Notes: a model not told the origin generated them from the sequence alone. Shown: positions 24,179-31,744, numbered from the stretch's first letter. The stretch: 45,719 nt of DNA from Bacillota bacterium (GCA_023404715.1 JAEYAR010000176.1:1-45719), one strand, 5' to 3'. Made by a program: numbers and translations.

Positions 24179-25675
24179 CTACTCCCTCCTGTACATCCGC
24201 CGGTAGGCCATGGGCGACATGTGATAATGCTTTTGAAACTGGCGGATGAAGTACCGCTCATCCAGATAACCGCATCGGGCCGTGATCGTATAGACGTAAT
24301 CGTCGGTGCTGCGCAGCTGCTCTGCCGCCTTCTCTAGGCGCAGCTGCGTGAGATATTCGACAAAGCGCCGGTTCGTCCTCTTTTTAAACAATGCGGAAAA
24401 ATAATTCGGCGTCAGGTAGTAGCGGCGCGCCATATCCTCGAGGGAGATTTGCTGGGCGTAATGCCGCTGTAAATACAAGATACATTGGTTGACGGGATCG
24501 CCTGCGCGTTCGATCGTCCGCTCCGCCTGGACGGCCAAGGCGTCCAGGCATTCGCCCAGCAGCCGGCAGTACGCATCCCAATGGAGCGCCGCGCGCATGC
24601 CTGCGGCGAAGTCGGCGAGCGTCTTGCGATACGCCGCCTCCGGCCCGAGTTTCTCCGCGCAGCGGGCGACGTTGTAGACCGTCGCCTCCATCAGGCGCGA
24701 AACATTGGGCCGCGCCTGACGGATCCCCTGCAGCATCGATTGAAGGCTCCGCGCTCGGTCCTGCGCGTCGCACAGCAGCCAGCGGTAGATTTCATCCGGC
24801 CGCGCCACCTCGGGATTTCCTTGCGCGCACTGGGGGCCGCCCTGCGCTACGGGCTCGCATGCGTAGAACGCCTCGTCCAGGCCCCGCCGCGCGGCGCAAC
24901 CGGCGCTAAACCCCGCCTGAACGAGCCCGTGCTGGTGAGCGCTCAGTCCGACGCGGATCCCGTAGCGCTTCGCCGCATGCGCCATGACCTCCGCGAATTG
25001 CGCATGCTTTGAGGCAGGCGCGACGGCGACGATAAACAGCAGATGCCGCTCCGCCGGAAGCGACAAAAAGATGGGCTTATGCGGAAGCGTCATGCCGCAT
25101 TCGAGCATGGCCGCGATGCCCTGGCGCAGCGGCTCTTCCCCGGAGGCTTTGGGCATGTACACAGCCGCAATCCACCCCTCGGTTATATGCCCGTTCAGCG
25201 TCCGTACGGCAGGCGGCGGCAGCTGCTCCGCCGGCGTCAGCAGCCATTGCTGCACCAAAAGCGTCAGCTTCTCCGTCTCGATGGCCCGGTCCTTTTCCCG
25301 CTCCGCCGACAGGCGCTCGTCCCAGTAATCCAGCTTTTTCTTGAGCTCCGCCGCCTCCACGGGCTTGACCAAAAAGTCCACCGCGCCCTGGCGCAGCGCT
25401 TGCTGCGCGTATTCGAAGAGCGCGTAGCCCGTGATGAAGAGCACCTTCGTGCGAGGCGATACGCAGCCGATTCTTTTCAACATCTCCAGCCCGTCCATGC
25501 AGGGCATGCGAATGTCGGAGAGGACGAGGTCGACCGTCTCTCGCGCCACGATATCCAAAACCTCTTCCCCGTTCTGTGCTGTCACGACCTGGTCCTGCGG
25601 ACGCATCCGGCGAATGCCGTCCTCCAGCATGTGCACCTGCAAGGGCATGTCGTCAGCCACCAGAATGCGCAGCAT
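24179..25675 (-). CDS. YesN-type response regulator with AraC DNA-binding domain
   Basis: Seen: 498 aa, ATG after AGGAGGAGG. An N-terminal receiver domain carries the phosphorylated Asp in VDLVLSDIRMPCMDGLEMLK (near 54), with acidic DD at the start (ILVADDMPLQ) and the Lys in DFLVKPVEAAELKKKL. A middle region of about 250 residues has no clear domain. The C-terminus is a double helix-turn-helix AraC domain (ISLEDMARRYYLTPNYFSAL, then AARCGYLDERYFIRQFQKHY-type ending). It lies between GH127 (36 bp) and the sensor kinase (3 bp). Inferred: activates its own GH127 operon in response to the partner kinase. Confidence 0.95.
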   Translation of the reverse strand: MLRILVADDMPLQVHMLEDGIRRMRPQDQVVTAQNGEEVLDIVARETVDLVLSDIRMPCMDGLEMLKRIGCVSPRTKVLFITGYALFEYAQQALRQGAVDFLVKPVEAAELKKKLDYWDERLSAEREKDRAIETEKLTLLVQQWLLTPAEQLPPPAVRTLNGHITEGWIAAVYMPKASGEEPLRQGIAAMLECGMTLPHKPIFLSLPAERHLLFIVAVAPASKHAQFAEVMAHAAKRYGIRVGLSAHQHGLVQAGFSAGCAARRGLDEAFYACEPVAQGGPQCAQGNPEVARPDEIYRWLLCDAQDRARSLQSMLQGIRQARPNVSRLMEATVYNVARCAEKLGPEAAYRKTLADFAAGMRAALHWDAYCRLLGECLDALAVQAERTIERAGDPVNQCILYLQRHYAQQISLEDMARRYYLTPNYFSALFKKRTNRRFVEYLTQLRLEKAAEQLRSTDDYVYTITARCGYLDERYFIRQFQKHYHMSPMAYRRMYRRE

Positions 25676-25711
25676 AAGCCTCCTCCTCTCCGGCGAAGCG
25701 CCTCCGTCCCC

Positions 25712-27499
25712 TTAGCGGCCTGCGCCCTTTTCCCGCAGCCAGACGGCCATGCCGCCGCCCTCGCGGTTATCCCAGGCATAATAGGGGACCAGGCAGATCC
25801 CCTGCCCCCGGATCGCGGTGACGCCGCCCAGCAGCCCCTGTTCGAAGCGCGCTTCGAGCGGCACGTCCTTGCCCAGGCTGAAATCGGCGTGGAAGTATTC
25901 GGTCGGAATGCCGGGATTGTCGGCCTCTTCCGCGCAGTATACAACGGGCCCGCGCATGACGGCCACGCGCCCCGCGTCCTCCAGCACGCGCGCATCCGCG
26001 TATACGCGCCGGACCGGCATGTCCAGGGATAGCACGACGCGATCCCCGCTCGCTACCGGCACCCCCAAATAGCCGTCCTGCGCCATAGCCGCGCAGGGCG
26101 CGCCGTTCTTTTTAAGGGTGTATCGCTCACACCAGCCGGGCTTTCTGAGCATCAACGTCTTTACGCCCTCGCACGATTCTACGACGATCTCCACGCGTCC
26201 ATCCCAAGGATAGTCCGTCCGCATCTGCAGGGCGATCTCGCCGCCGTCTAAAGCGATCCGGGCATCCGATTCGATGTACTGGCGCACAAAGACCGTGCCC
26301 GGCGCGGTCGCGTAGACATAGCCGCCGACGGAGGGCACGAAGCGCACCAGGTTTGTCGGGCAGCAGGGCACGTGAAACCACGCCCGGCGGTGCAGGGTTC
26401 CCACCGAAGCCAGCGGGTTTTCATAAAAGTAACGGTCGCCCTGCAGCGACAGGCCGCAAAGGATGCCGTTGTACAGCTCCAGCTCGACCAGGTCGGCGTA
26501 TTTTGCCTCGCCATGGGCCAGCTCCATTCGGTGGTTCCAAAATGCCATGCCGATGGAGGCGCACGTCTCGCAGTAGGCGGTCAGGTTCGGCAGGCTCCAA
26601 TCGCGCGTAAAGCCCTCGTTATAGGCCGACTGGCCGATGCCGCCGGTGAGATACAGGTTGGCGGGCACGACGTTTGCGTATAGCCGCCGCAGCGCCTGCT
26701 GCAGGGCCTCGTCCTTGCGGATCGCCGCGATGTCGGCCAGGCCGGAATAGTAGTACATCGCGCGTACGGCGTGACCCGTGACCCGCTCCAGCGCCCGCGC
26801 CGGCACGTCGTTCTGGCAGTATTCGTCGGTAAAAAACTTTTTGTCATAGGAAATCGGGAGCCTCAACTTCGTATGGCCGCGCTGCCCGACGAACCATTCG
26901 GCGTATTCCAGGTAACGTTCCTCGCCCGTATAACGGTACAGACGGACGAGCGCCATTTCGATGCCCTCGTGTCCGCTGATCCAGGTCTGTCTCCCCGGCC
27001 CGACGGCATCCATCATCTGGTCGACCGCGCGCAGCGCGGCGCGGTACAGCTTATCCTTCCCCGTCGCCTGTCTATAGGCGATGCCCGCCTCCACGAGCTG
27101 GCTGATGCAAAAGTCCTCATGATGGTCCATGTCCGTCCAGCGGTCGGACAGGTTGCCGAGCACGAAGAAATTAAACAGGTACCCGTCCTCCTGCTGCGCG
27201 GCGCAGACGACGTCGATGATCTCGTCCGCCTCTTTCTCCAGATCGGCGTCCGCGCCGCCCATCAGCACGTAAGCTACGCCCTCGAGCACCTTGTAAATGT
27301 CCGCGTCGTCGAAGAACACGCCCTCAAACCCGCCCGTCTGCAGGCCTGCCGCGCGGCGGAAGTTGTCGATGTTGTGCGCGCACTTGCGGATACAATCGCG
27401 CGTGGTCACCCTGCGCACCGTATCGGCGCGCTCCTTCCACAGGCCTCCGGTGACCACGACGTTTGAAAAAGGGACGGGGGTAAGATCTGAAAATGCCAT
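25712..27499 (-). CDS. GH127 beta-L-arabinofuranosidase-like glycoside hydrolase
   Basis: Seen: 595 aa from the ATG at 27499 (AGGAGG 7 nt upstream); a frame 49 codons longer runs through the promoter and is rejected. It contains the GH127 (DUF1680) signature: Glu and Cys in YCETCASIGMAFWNHRME near 310, and the Cys pair in HVPCCPTNLVRFVPSVGG near 380. In characterised enzymes these residues form the zinc/thiolate centre with a nucleophilic Cys. An alpha/alpha-barrel N-terminal half and beta-sandwich C-terminal part fit the length. No signal peptide, so intracellular. Known: releases L-arabinofuranose from arabinan or hydroxyproline-linked oligosaccharides. First gene of the GH127-regulator-kinase run. 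Confidence 0.93.
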   Translation of the reverse strand: MAFSDLTPVPFSNVVVTGGLWKERADTVRRVTTRDCIRKCAHNIDNFRRAAGLQTGGFEGVFFDDADIYKVLEGVAYVLMGGADADLEKEADEIIDVVCAAQQEDGYLFNFFVLGNLSDRWTDMDHHEDFCISQLVEAGIAYRQATGKDKLYRAALRAVDQMMDAVGPGRQTWISGHEGIEMALVRLYRYTGEERYLEYAEWFVGQRGHTKLRLPISYDKKFFTDEYCQNDVPARALERVTGHAVRAMYYYSGLADIAAIRKDEALQQALRRLYANVVPANLYLTGGIGQSAYNEGFTRDWSLPNLTAYCETCASIGMAFWNHRMELAHGEAKYADLVELELYNGILCGLSLQGDRYFYENPLASVGTLHRRAWFHVPCCPTNLVRFVPSVGGYVYATAPGTVFVRQYIESDARIALDGGEIALQMRTDYPWDGRVEIVVESCEGVKTLMLRKPGWCERYTLKKNGAPCAAMAQDGYLGVPVASGDRVVLSLDMPVRRVYADARVLEDAGRVAVMRGPVVYCAEEADNPGIPTEYFHADFSLGKDVPLEARFEQGLLGGVTAIRGQGICLVPYYAWDNREGGGMAVWLREKGAGR

Positions 27500-27513
27500 G
27501 ACGCCGCCTCCTA

Positions 27514-27543
27514 TTGCTTCTATTTCGGTATCGTAATTATAAT
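27514..27543 (+). promoter_or_regulatory. Candidate plus-strand promoter before the small ORF
   Basis: TTGCTT - 18 bp - TATAAT on the plus strand. Its -10 hexamer overlaps the -10 of the divergent GH127 promoter. Confidence 0.45.
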
Positions 27544-27565
27544 GGGCCCCCGTACCCGATGGCAA
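27536..27565 (-). promoter_or_regulatory. Candidate promoter of the GH127 operon
   Basis: TTGCCA - 18 bp - TATAAT on the minus strand, 37 bp before the GH127 start. Confidence 0.55.
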
Positions 27566-27589
27566 GGGGACCCGCAAAGGAGGATAGAA

Positions 27590-27676
27590 ATGTCGATGTT
27601 TTGTAGATTTGTCTACACGCCTTACCGTGATCGCCGGGCGCGGCAAATGCTACTGCGACGCATGCCAAAAGGATAA
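27590..27676 (+). CDS. Candidate 28-aa cationic small protein
   Basis: Seen: ATG at 27590, 6 nt after a perfect AAAGGAGG, and a possible promoter 47 bp upstream. The 28 codons encode a peptide beginning MSMFCRFVYTPYRDRR and ending MLLRRMPKG, with eight Arg and one Lys. It ends directly at the hairpin 27677-27700. No homologue recognised. Support is the ribosome-binding site plus promoter; a chance ORF or a leader element of a small RNA remains possible. Confidence 0.4.
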   Translation: MSMFCRFVYTPYRDRRARQMLLRRMPKG

Positions 27677-27700
27677 AAGGCGGTCCGGCGGGACCGCCTT
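27677..27700 (-). terminator. Terminator of the second ECF operon
   Basis: A 10-bp stem AAGGCGGTCC/GGACCGCCTT with loop GGCG, followed on the minus strand by TTTATCCTTTT. There is no T run on the plus strand. Confidence 0.75.
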
Positions 27701-27716
27701 GGGAACCAAACGCCGC

Positions 27717-28892
27717 TTACCCGTCCTGTAAAAAGTCCCCATAATGAGCCGCGTAAAGCGCTTCGCCGCTCCATTCGCCGTTTTGTGCATCCATATCGAC
27801 GGAATAGGCTGTTTCGTGTGACCACATTTCCTCCTCTGTCGGGTTTGTGTAATTGGCATGGGCACGTAGCTGCTGCACCGAATCGTCGTAGCCGTACACA
27901 CGCCAAATTGGGATTAGGCGATAGCGCCTATCACCGATCGTATCACATGTGGCATCGTTTTCATCGCGCAACGCGTAGCCCATCTGTACCTTGGTCACGC
28001 TGTGAAGGACACCTGCCCGAATTCTTTCACCAATGGCCTTTTCGACCGTCTTCCACTCAGCCAATGCATAATTCGGTTCAAGAATCCGCTCTGTCTCATA
28101 TAACATGAGGTAAAACCAAAAATCGTCCTCTTCTATGATCTTCATATAGTTCGGCCCGCCTGCTCTCTCCAAAATGGGAATGCCGTCTACGTACTGCGTT
28201 AGCATAAGCTCATAGAACCCTTTTTCATAGCCTTTTCCCGGCCGATCGGTCAGAATGGCGCTCTCCACGTACAAGTCTCCTCTGTCCGTCTGCTTCACTT
28301 CGTCGGAGGTTTCGCAGTGATAGGCCATAGATGTAGCCGCCTGCCAGGTCACCCGAATGTCCTGTTCCACGCCACAAAGCGCCATCAGCTCAGCAGCCTT
28401 TTCTGCCGGGCGCTCCACGGGCATCTCGTTATTGTCCGGCTGACAGCCTCGGTAATAAAGACGCGCCATTCCCGCCCCGTCACAAATGCGCGTCCTCCCC
28501 GTCGGAGCGCATTCGTAGTTGAACGCCCTGAATTCCTTGTTATACTTCAGGCTTTCCTTGAAGCTTGAGGTCATGTTAAATTGATTGTTTAACACATCCA
28601 GAAAAGTTTCCGGCGCTTCCAGGGGACGGACTAGCAGAGCGGGCATTACGTCCGCCTCCGGCAAAATGACCGGCGCGTCTATCGCGACGGTTTCTCCCGC
28701 GTCGGTAACGAAGGTCATGCGCAGACGCTCGGGAACCTGCATCTTTAGCTGCGAAAGGGGAACGGTTGATGCGCCCGCAGCGCCATCAGCACTAGCACTT
28801 ATCACCGGTACGACGCCCCGCATGAACGCCATAGCGAGCGACAATATGAGCGCGCCAAATAGATACATCGTTGAAAAATACCATCTTTTCAT
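27717..28892 (-). CDS. Anchored extracytoplasmic protein of a sigma-factor operon (DUF6034-like?)
   Basis: Seen: 391 aa, ATG 10 nt after TTGGAGG. An N-terminal hydrophobic segment (MYLFGALILSLAMAFM) acts as signal anchor, then about 350 residues outside the membrane, with four or five Cys (NYECAPTGRTRICDGAG, GCQPDN, LMALCGVEQD) that may form disulfides. The middle contains PILERAGGPNYMKI and the C-terminus is acidic. It resembles proteins labelled DUF6034 in Clostridia, but I am not sure of that name. It follows the anti-sigma-like gene by 70 bp in an operon with an ECF sigma factor. Codon use is less GC-rich than neighbours. Role unknown, possibly an envelope sensor or target. Confidence 0.72.
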   Translation of the reverse strand: MKRWYFSTMYLFGALILSLAMAFMRGVVPVISASADGAAGASTVPLSQLKMQVPERLRMTFVTDAGETVAIDAPVILPEADVMPALLVRPLEAPETFLDVLNNQFNMTSSFKESLKYNKEFRAFNYECAPTGRTRICDGAGMARLYYRGCQPDNNEMPVERPAEKAAELMALCGVEQDIRVTWQAATSMAYHCETSDEVKQTDRGDLYVESAILTDRPGKGYEKGFYELMLTQYVDGIPILERAGGPNYMKIIEEDDFWFYLMLYETERILEPNYALAEWKTVEKAIGERIRAGVLHSVTKVQMGYALRDENDATCDTIGDRRYRLIPIWRVYGYDDSVQQLRAHANYTNPTEEEMWSHETAYSVDMDAQNGEWSGEALYAAHYGDFLQDG

Positions 28893-28962
28893 TACTTATT
28901 CGCCTCCAAGAAAACGTTATTGGTTTGGCAAAACAACACTAGCCCCATACGTTCAAGTCGGC

Positions 28963-30084
28963 TCAGCGCTCCATCCCCGACGTTAGTTCTACCGCCATGC
29001 TCATGTCCGCTCCCCACTCGCCATCCGGCGCGTAGAAGCCCACCGGCGCCAGGAACAACCGCTCCGGGTAGCTCTCAGCGGGCGTAGCCTGGCAGGATGC
29101 CCATAAATGCCGCTCGCTATCTGTCTCGCCCACCGGAAGGCCTGAACCCTCTGTGCTTGTCCTCGGGCACACCTCACGTCCATCCGCATCTACGAGGGCA
29201 AAGCTCTGCCACGCGGCGATAGAATGATATACATCATCTTCGGGCACCTCATCGGAGAAATCCAGTCGAATGGACAGGTAAACTCTAATGGGCGATAGCT
29301 TCGCCGAGAGCACGGTTAACTCCCCTCCTCGCATTGGAAAGGTGGTCATAGGCGTTAGATCACGGATGCTTTCCAGCGGCACGCGCTCTACGGGGATGTC
29401 CATTAAGATGCGTTCTTCTCCGGCATGCATATCCCTGCCCACGGGCAGACTGATGGTAAGGTCTTTTTCCGGGATTACCACCTCTGAAAGATTCAATTCA
29501 AAGTAGATCAATGCCTCGCCGTTTTCCTCACCGGGCGCGTATTCGCCACCGCTTCCACTGGTCATGGTCAGCTCGCATCCATTGAGCAAAAACCAATCAA
29601 AGCCGCCCATTGCGGTAACACCGTCTTGCGAAAGCTTATTCGAAAATTCACCGTCCGCTTCCCACAGTTCGGCACGAGATAGCGGCCGCTCGATCGCCGG
29701 ACACCGGACGCTCATGACAAAGCGTAGCGTTGAACCGTCGAAGATCGCTTCGGTCACTGTAAGCTCCGTCTGACCGACGTGCATGGACGCTATATTCTGT
29801 CGGATCAGCTCCGTTACCTCAGGTAATGCGTCCTCTCCGTATGGTATAAAGTCAAACACCCCACGGCGAACGCCCTCCGCCACACCCAGCGCGCCGGCTA
29901 ACAGCAACAATAGCGCCAGCCCCCAGCTAAGCATGCGACGGAAATGCATCTGACGCCCGCGTCGTGTTGCTAGCACCGCTTCGTTATGAACGCGCTCAAG
30001 TGCTCTGTCCACAGCCTCATCAAAAAGTATGGAACGCATCGGAAAAGCATCAAGCAACTTTTCCCGGCTTGGTTCAACGTTCAT
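28963..30084 (-). CDS. DUF4179-like anti-sigma membrane protein
   Basis: Seen: 373 aa. Its ATG overlaps the sigma-factor stop (ATGA), with GGGAGG 8 nt upstream. A cytosolic N-terminus of about 48 residues (LFDEAVDRALERVHNEAVLA, helical, the usual sigma-binding position) precedes one membrane helix (LSWGLALLLLLAGALGVAEG) and about 300 extracellular residues of beta-rich sequence including FDWFLLNGCELTMTSG and AGEERILMDIPVERVP. Known: such proteins hold the partner ECF sigma at the membrane until a signal releases it. The assignment as anti-sigma rests on translational coupling and topology; the DUF4179 name is tentative. Confidence 0.78.
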   Translation of the reverse strand: MNVEPSREKLLDAFPMRSILFDEAVDRALERVHNEAVLATRRGRQMHFRRMLSWGLALLLLLAGALGVAEGVRRGVFDFIPYGEDALPEVTELIRQNIASMHVGQTELTVTEAIFDGSTLRFVMSVRCPAIERPLSRAELWEADGEFSNKLSQDGVTAMGGFDWFLLNGCELTMTSGSGGEYAPGEENGEALIYFELNLSEVVIPEKDLTISLPVGRDMHAGEERILMDIPVERVPLESIRDLTPMTTFPMRGGELTVLSAKLSPIRVYLSIRLDFSDEVPEDDVYHSIAAWQSFALVDADGREVCPRTSTEGSGLPVGETDSERHLWASCQATPAESYPERLFLAPVGFYAPDGEWGADMSMAVELTSGMER

Positions 30085-30551
30085 TCAAAATCCTCCCTTC
30101 GCAGCATGCCCTTAAGCAGCTCTCTTCCCTTGGACAAACGGCTCTTTACCGTGCCCGCCGGGATACGCAGCGCCGAAGCGACCTCTGCGACCGAAAAGCC
30201 TTCCAGATAATAGAGCACAATAGGCATCCGCCATTCCGGCTTAAGCCGTGCAAGCGCGTCATGCAAAGGCTGGTTATCCACCTCCGGCGGAGCCGCCAGA
30301 TCGTGAAGTTCGGTCAGCACGGTCCGATTGCGTTTTCGCAGCGTCTTTTTGCACGCGTTAATTAAAATGCGAGTCAGCCACGCTCTCACCGCCGTCTCAC
30401 TATGCAGGCAGTTCCGTCCTCGCCAGGCCAACAAAAGAGCCTCCTGCACGGCGTCAGCGGCGTCCTGTTCGCTACGAAGCATAGCGTAAGCGATGTGCCA
30501 AAGCAGCGCCTGATATTGCCTGACCGCCAGGGTGAATTGGCCCTCGTCCAT
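30081..30551 (-). CDS. ECF RNA polymerase sigma factor
   Basis: Seen: 156 aa from the ATG at 30551, 5 nt after AAGGAGGG; the longer frame to 30710 runs through the upstream terminator. Region 2 reads YQALLWHIAYAMLRSEQDAA, then DAVQEALLLAWRGRNC. Region 4 includes RLKPEWRMPIVLYYLEGFSV, then AEVASALRIPAGTVKSRLSK, a textbook helix-turn-helix. Its stop overlaps the start of the anti-sigma-like gene by 4 nt, showing translational coupling. Inferred: responds to an envelope signal relayed by that protein. It is distinct from the ECF-like factor at 4158. Confidence 0.94.
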   Translation of the reverse strand: MDEGQFTLAVRQYQALLWHIAYAMLRSEQDAADAVQEALLLAWRGRNCLHSETAVRAWLTRILINACKKTLRKRNRTVLTELHDLAAPPEVDNQPLHDALARLKPEWRMPIVLYYLEGFSVAEVASALRIPAGTVKSRLSKGRELLKGMLRREDFE

Positions 30552-30587
30552 CGTATCCCTCCTTCTCATCCGATCGCACATATATAG

Positions 30588-30611
30588 AGACAATTGGGTA
30601 CGAATTGGTTC
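30588..30611 (-). promoter_or_regulatory. Possible ECF-type autoregulatory promoter
   Basis: GAACC - 15 bp - GTCT on the minus strand, 37 bp before the sigma start, resembling ECF -35/-10 elements. An inverted repeat CAATT-N7-AATTG (30591-30607) sits within it. Weak evidence. Confidence 0.3.
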
Positions 30612-30630
30612 ATGAAAAACAAAAAAATTC

Positions 30631-30671
30631 AAAAAAAGCGTAAAAGGCGGTCCTGTTGAACCGCCTTTTAC
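30631..30671 (-). terminator. Terminator of the ribbon-helix-helix gene
   Basis: A 12-bp stem GTAAAAGGCGGT/ACCGCCTTTTAC, followed on the minus strand by GCTTTTTTT. It insulates the ECF operon from upstream transcription. Confidence 0.8.
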
Positions 30672-30706
30672 GGGCCATGTTTTCTCTGCATACGGTGCGC
30701 ATTGTC

Positions 30707-30886
30707 TCATTTTTTTAGGGCATCGAACACCAAGTCAATTCCTTTGCGGACAATCTCTGAACGAGAGGTATTGAATTCTCCAGCACAGTCGTCTAGCTTT
30801 TTTACCGTCTCTCGATCAACCCGCACGCGGAGCGTTTCGCTTTTCGGATTTTCGGATGGTGGCCGTCCCATTTTTTTGAGCGGCAT
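30707..30886 (-). CDS. 59-aa ribbon-helix-helix DNA-binding protein
   Basis: Seen: 59 aa. ATG at 30886 after GAGGTGAGG, stop TGA at 30707. The sequence begins MPLKKMGRPPSENPKSETLR, continues VRVDRETVKKLDDCA and has SRSEIVRKGIDLVFDALKK at the end. This is the ribbon-helix-helix pattern: a basic R-V-R-V strand, a helix with V-x-x-L, then SRSEIVRKGI. Known: such small dimers act as repressors, as plasmid or toxin-antitoxin regulators, or as stand-alone regulators. A near-consensus promoter lies 33 bp upstream and a terminator follows. No toxin partner is adjacent. Less GC-rich than neighbours. Confidence 0.88.
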   Translation of the reverse strand: MPLKKMGRPPSENPKSETLRVRVDRETVKKLDDCAGEFNTSRSEIVRKGIDLVFDALKK

Positions 30887-30919
30887 TTCCTCACCTCACT
30901 TTCCGTGCCGCATAAATTT

Positions 30920-30948
30920 ATTATACTTAATGTGCCACCAAAAGTCAA
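30920..30948 (-). promoter_or_regulatory. Near-consensus promoter of the ribbon-helix-helix gene
   Basis: TTGACT - 17 bp - TATAAT on the minus strand. One mismatch to the sigma-A consensus. Confidence 0.85.
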
Positions 30949-30980
30949 TCGACTATTTCTTATGCCGGACAGACGACAAT

Positions 30981-31003
30981 AAAGAGGCCTTTCGGCCTCT
31001 TTC
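30981..31003. terminator. Duplicated terminator hairpin, copy 1
   Basis: AAAGAGGCC-TTTC-GGCCTCTTT, symmetric and able to work both ways. The same 23 bases recur 110 bp away at 31091-31113. Confidence 0.7.
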
Positions 31004-31032
31004 TGCGTGTCGGCAAAGCCGGCGGATACGAT

Positions 31033-31089
31033 TACAGTCTTGCAGACGGCTTTTGGTTTGTCTGACTTCGATAGGTTTGTCGACAGTCT
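31033..31089 (+). repeat. Dispersed intergenic repeat, copy 2
   Basis: 57 bp matching 14241-14296 in inverted orientation, by eye about 52 of 57 positions. It is bounded by the heptamer ACAGTCT at both ends (31034-31040 and 31083-31089) and lies exactly between two identical terminator hairpins. Confidence 0.8.
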
Positions 31090-31090
31090 A

Positions 31091-31113
31091 AAAGAGGCCT
31101 TTCGGCCTCTTTC
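31091..31113. terminator. Duplicated terminator hairpin, copy 2 (ends the DnaJ-TPR gene)
   Basis: The same hairpin as 30981-31003, immediately after the stop of the minus-strand DnaJ-domain gene. Confidence 0.75.
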
Positions 31114-31644
31114 TCATTTATGCAATACGTTCTTCGCCCAGGCGCCCATCCGTCCAAGCGGGCGCTGCTGCTTCTTGGCCGCCGTGAACGCGCTCAGCGC
31201 GGCGCGGCGATACTCGTTGTTCTCCGGGCTCAGGCGAACCGCCTGCCGGAAGGAAGCGTGCGCTTCCTCGGGCCTGCCTATGCCGGCCAGCGCCTGGCCG
31301 TGCAGGAAATGCCACGTCTCGTCCGACTCGCTGCAGCGCTCCAGCACGCGCAACGCGGAATCGTACATCTTTTGCGCGAGCAGGCGCGCGGCCAATTTGT
31401 TCGTATCCGCCAGCGAATAAAGCCGCGGCGAGGGCGTATGGGCGGCACATTTCACGCTCGTGCGGCGAAGCGCCTCTTCATAAGCGAGGTTCAGCGCGAT
31501 CAGGCGCGCCTGCGCGCTCTCCTTCTCCGCCTCGCCGGACTGGATGTCGGGGTGGCATTCCTTGACCAGGCGGCGGTACGCGATGTGTACCTGCTGCTCG
31601 GTCGCCGTCTCCGGCACGCCCAGCGTGATAAAGGGGTTCTGCAT
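31114..31644 (-). CDS. J-domain protein with TPR-like C-terminus
   Basis: Seen: 176 aa, ATG 4 nt after TAGGAGG. The J-domain at about 3-65 has the required HPD in LVKECHPDIQSGEAEKESAQ. The C-terminal part (about 80-165) carries helical repeats of TPR type (MYDSALRVLERCSESDETWH, then ALAGIGRPEEAHASFRQAVR, then LSPENNEYRRAA). It lacks the Gly/Phe and zinc regions of DnaJ, so it is a class-C-type co-chaperone. Inferred: recruits DnaK to a specific client. Monocistronic with its own promoter and terminator. Confidence 0.9.
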   Translation of the reverse strand: MQNPFITLGVPETATEQQVHIAYRRLVKECHPDIQSGEAEKESAQARLIALNLAYEEALRRTSVKCAAHTPSPRLYSLADTNKLAARLLAQKMYDSALRVLERCSESDETWHFLHGQALAGIGRPEEAHASFRQAVRLSPENNEYRRAALSAFTAAKKQQRPLGRMGAWAKNVLHK

Positions 31645-31715
31645 ATTGCCTCCTACAAATCGGCTTTCCCTGCGGAAAGCGTGATGCGGCAGTCATCATC
31701 AAATGGGGTTTTATC

Positions 31716-31744
31716 ATTATACCATGACCCCCAATTTTATGCAA
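31716..31744 (-). promoter_or_regulatory. Promoter of the J-domain gene
   Basis: TTGCAT - 17 bp - TATAAT on the minus strand, about 70 bp before the start; the same hexamers and spacing as the murA promoter. Confidence 0.75.

Noticed and set aside
27500..27646. N-terminal extension of GH127
   Set aside because: It has no ribosome-binding site and crosses the promoter region; homologous sequence starts at the ATG at 27499.
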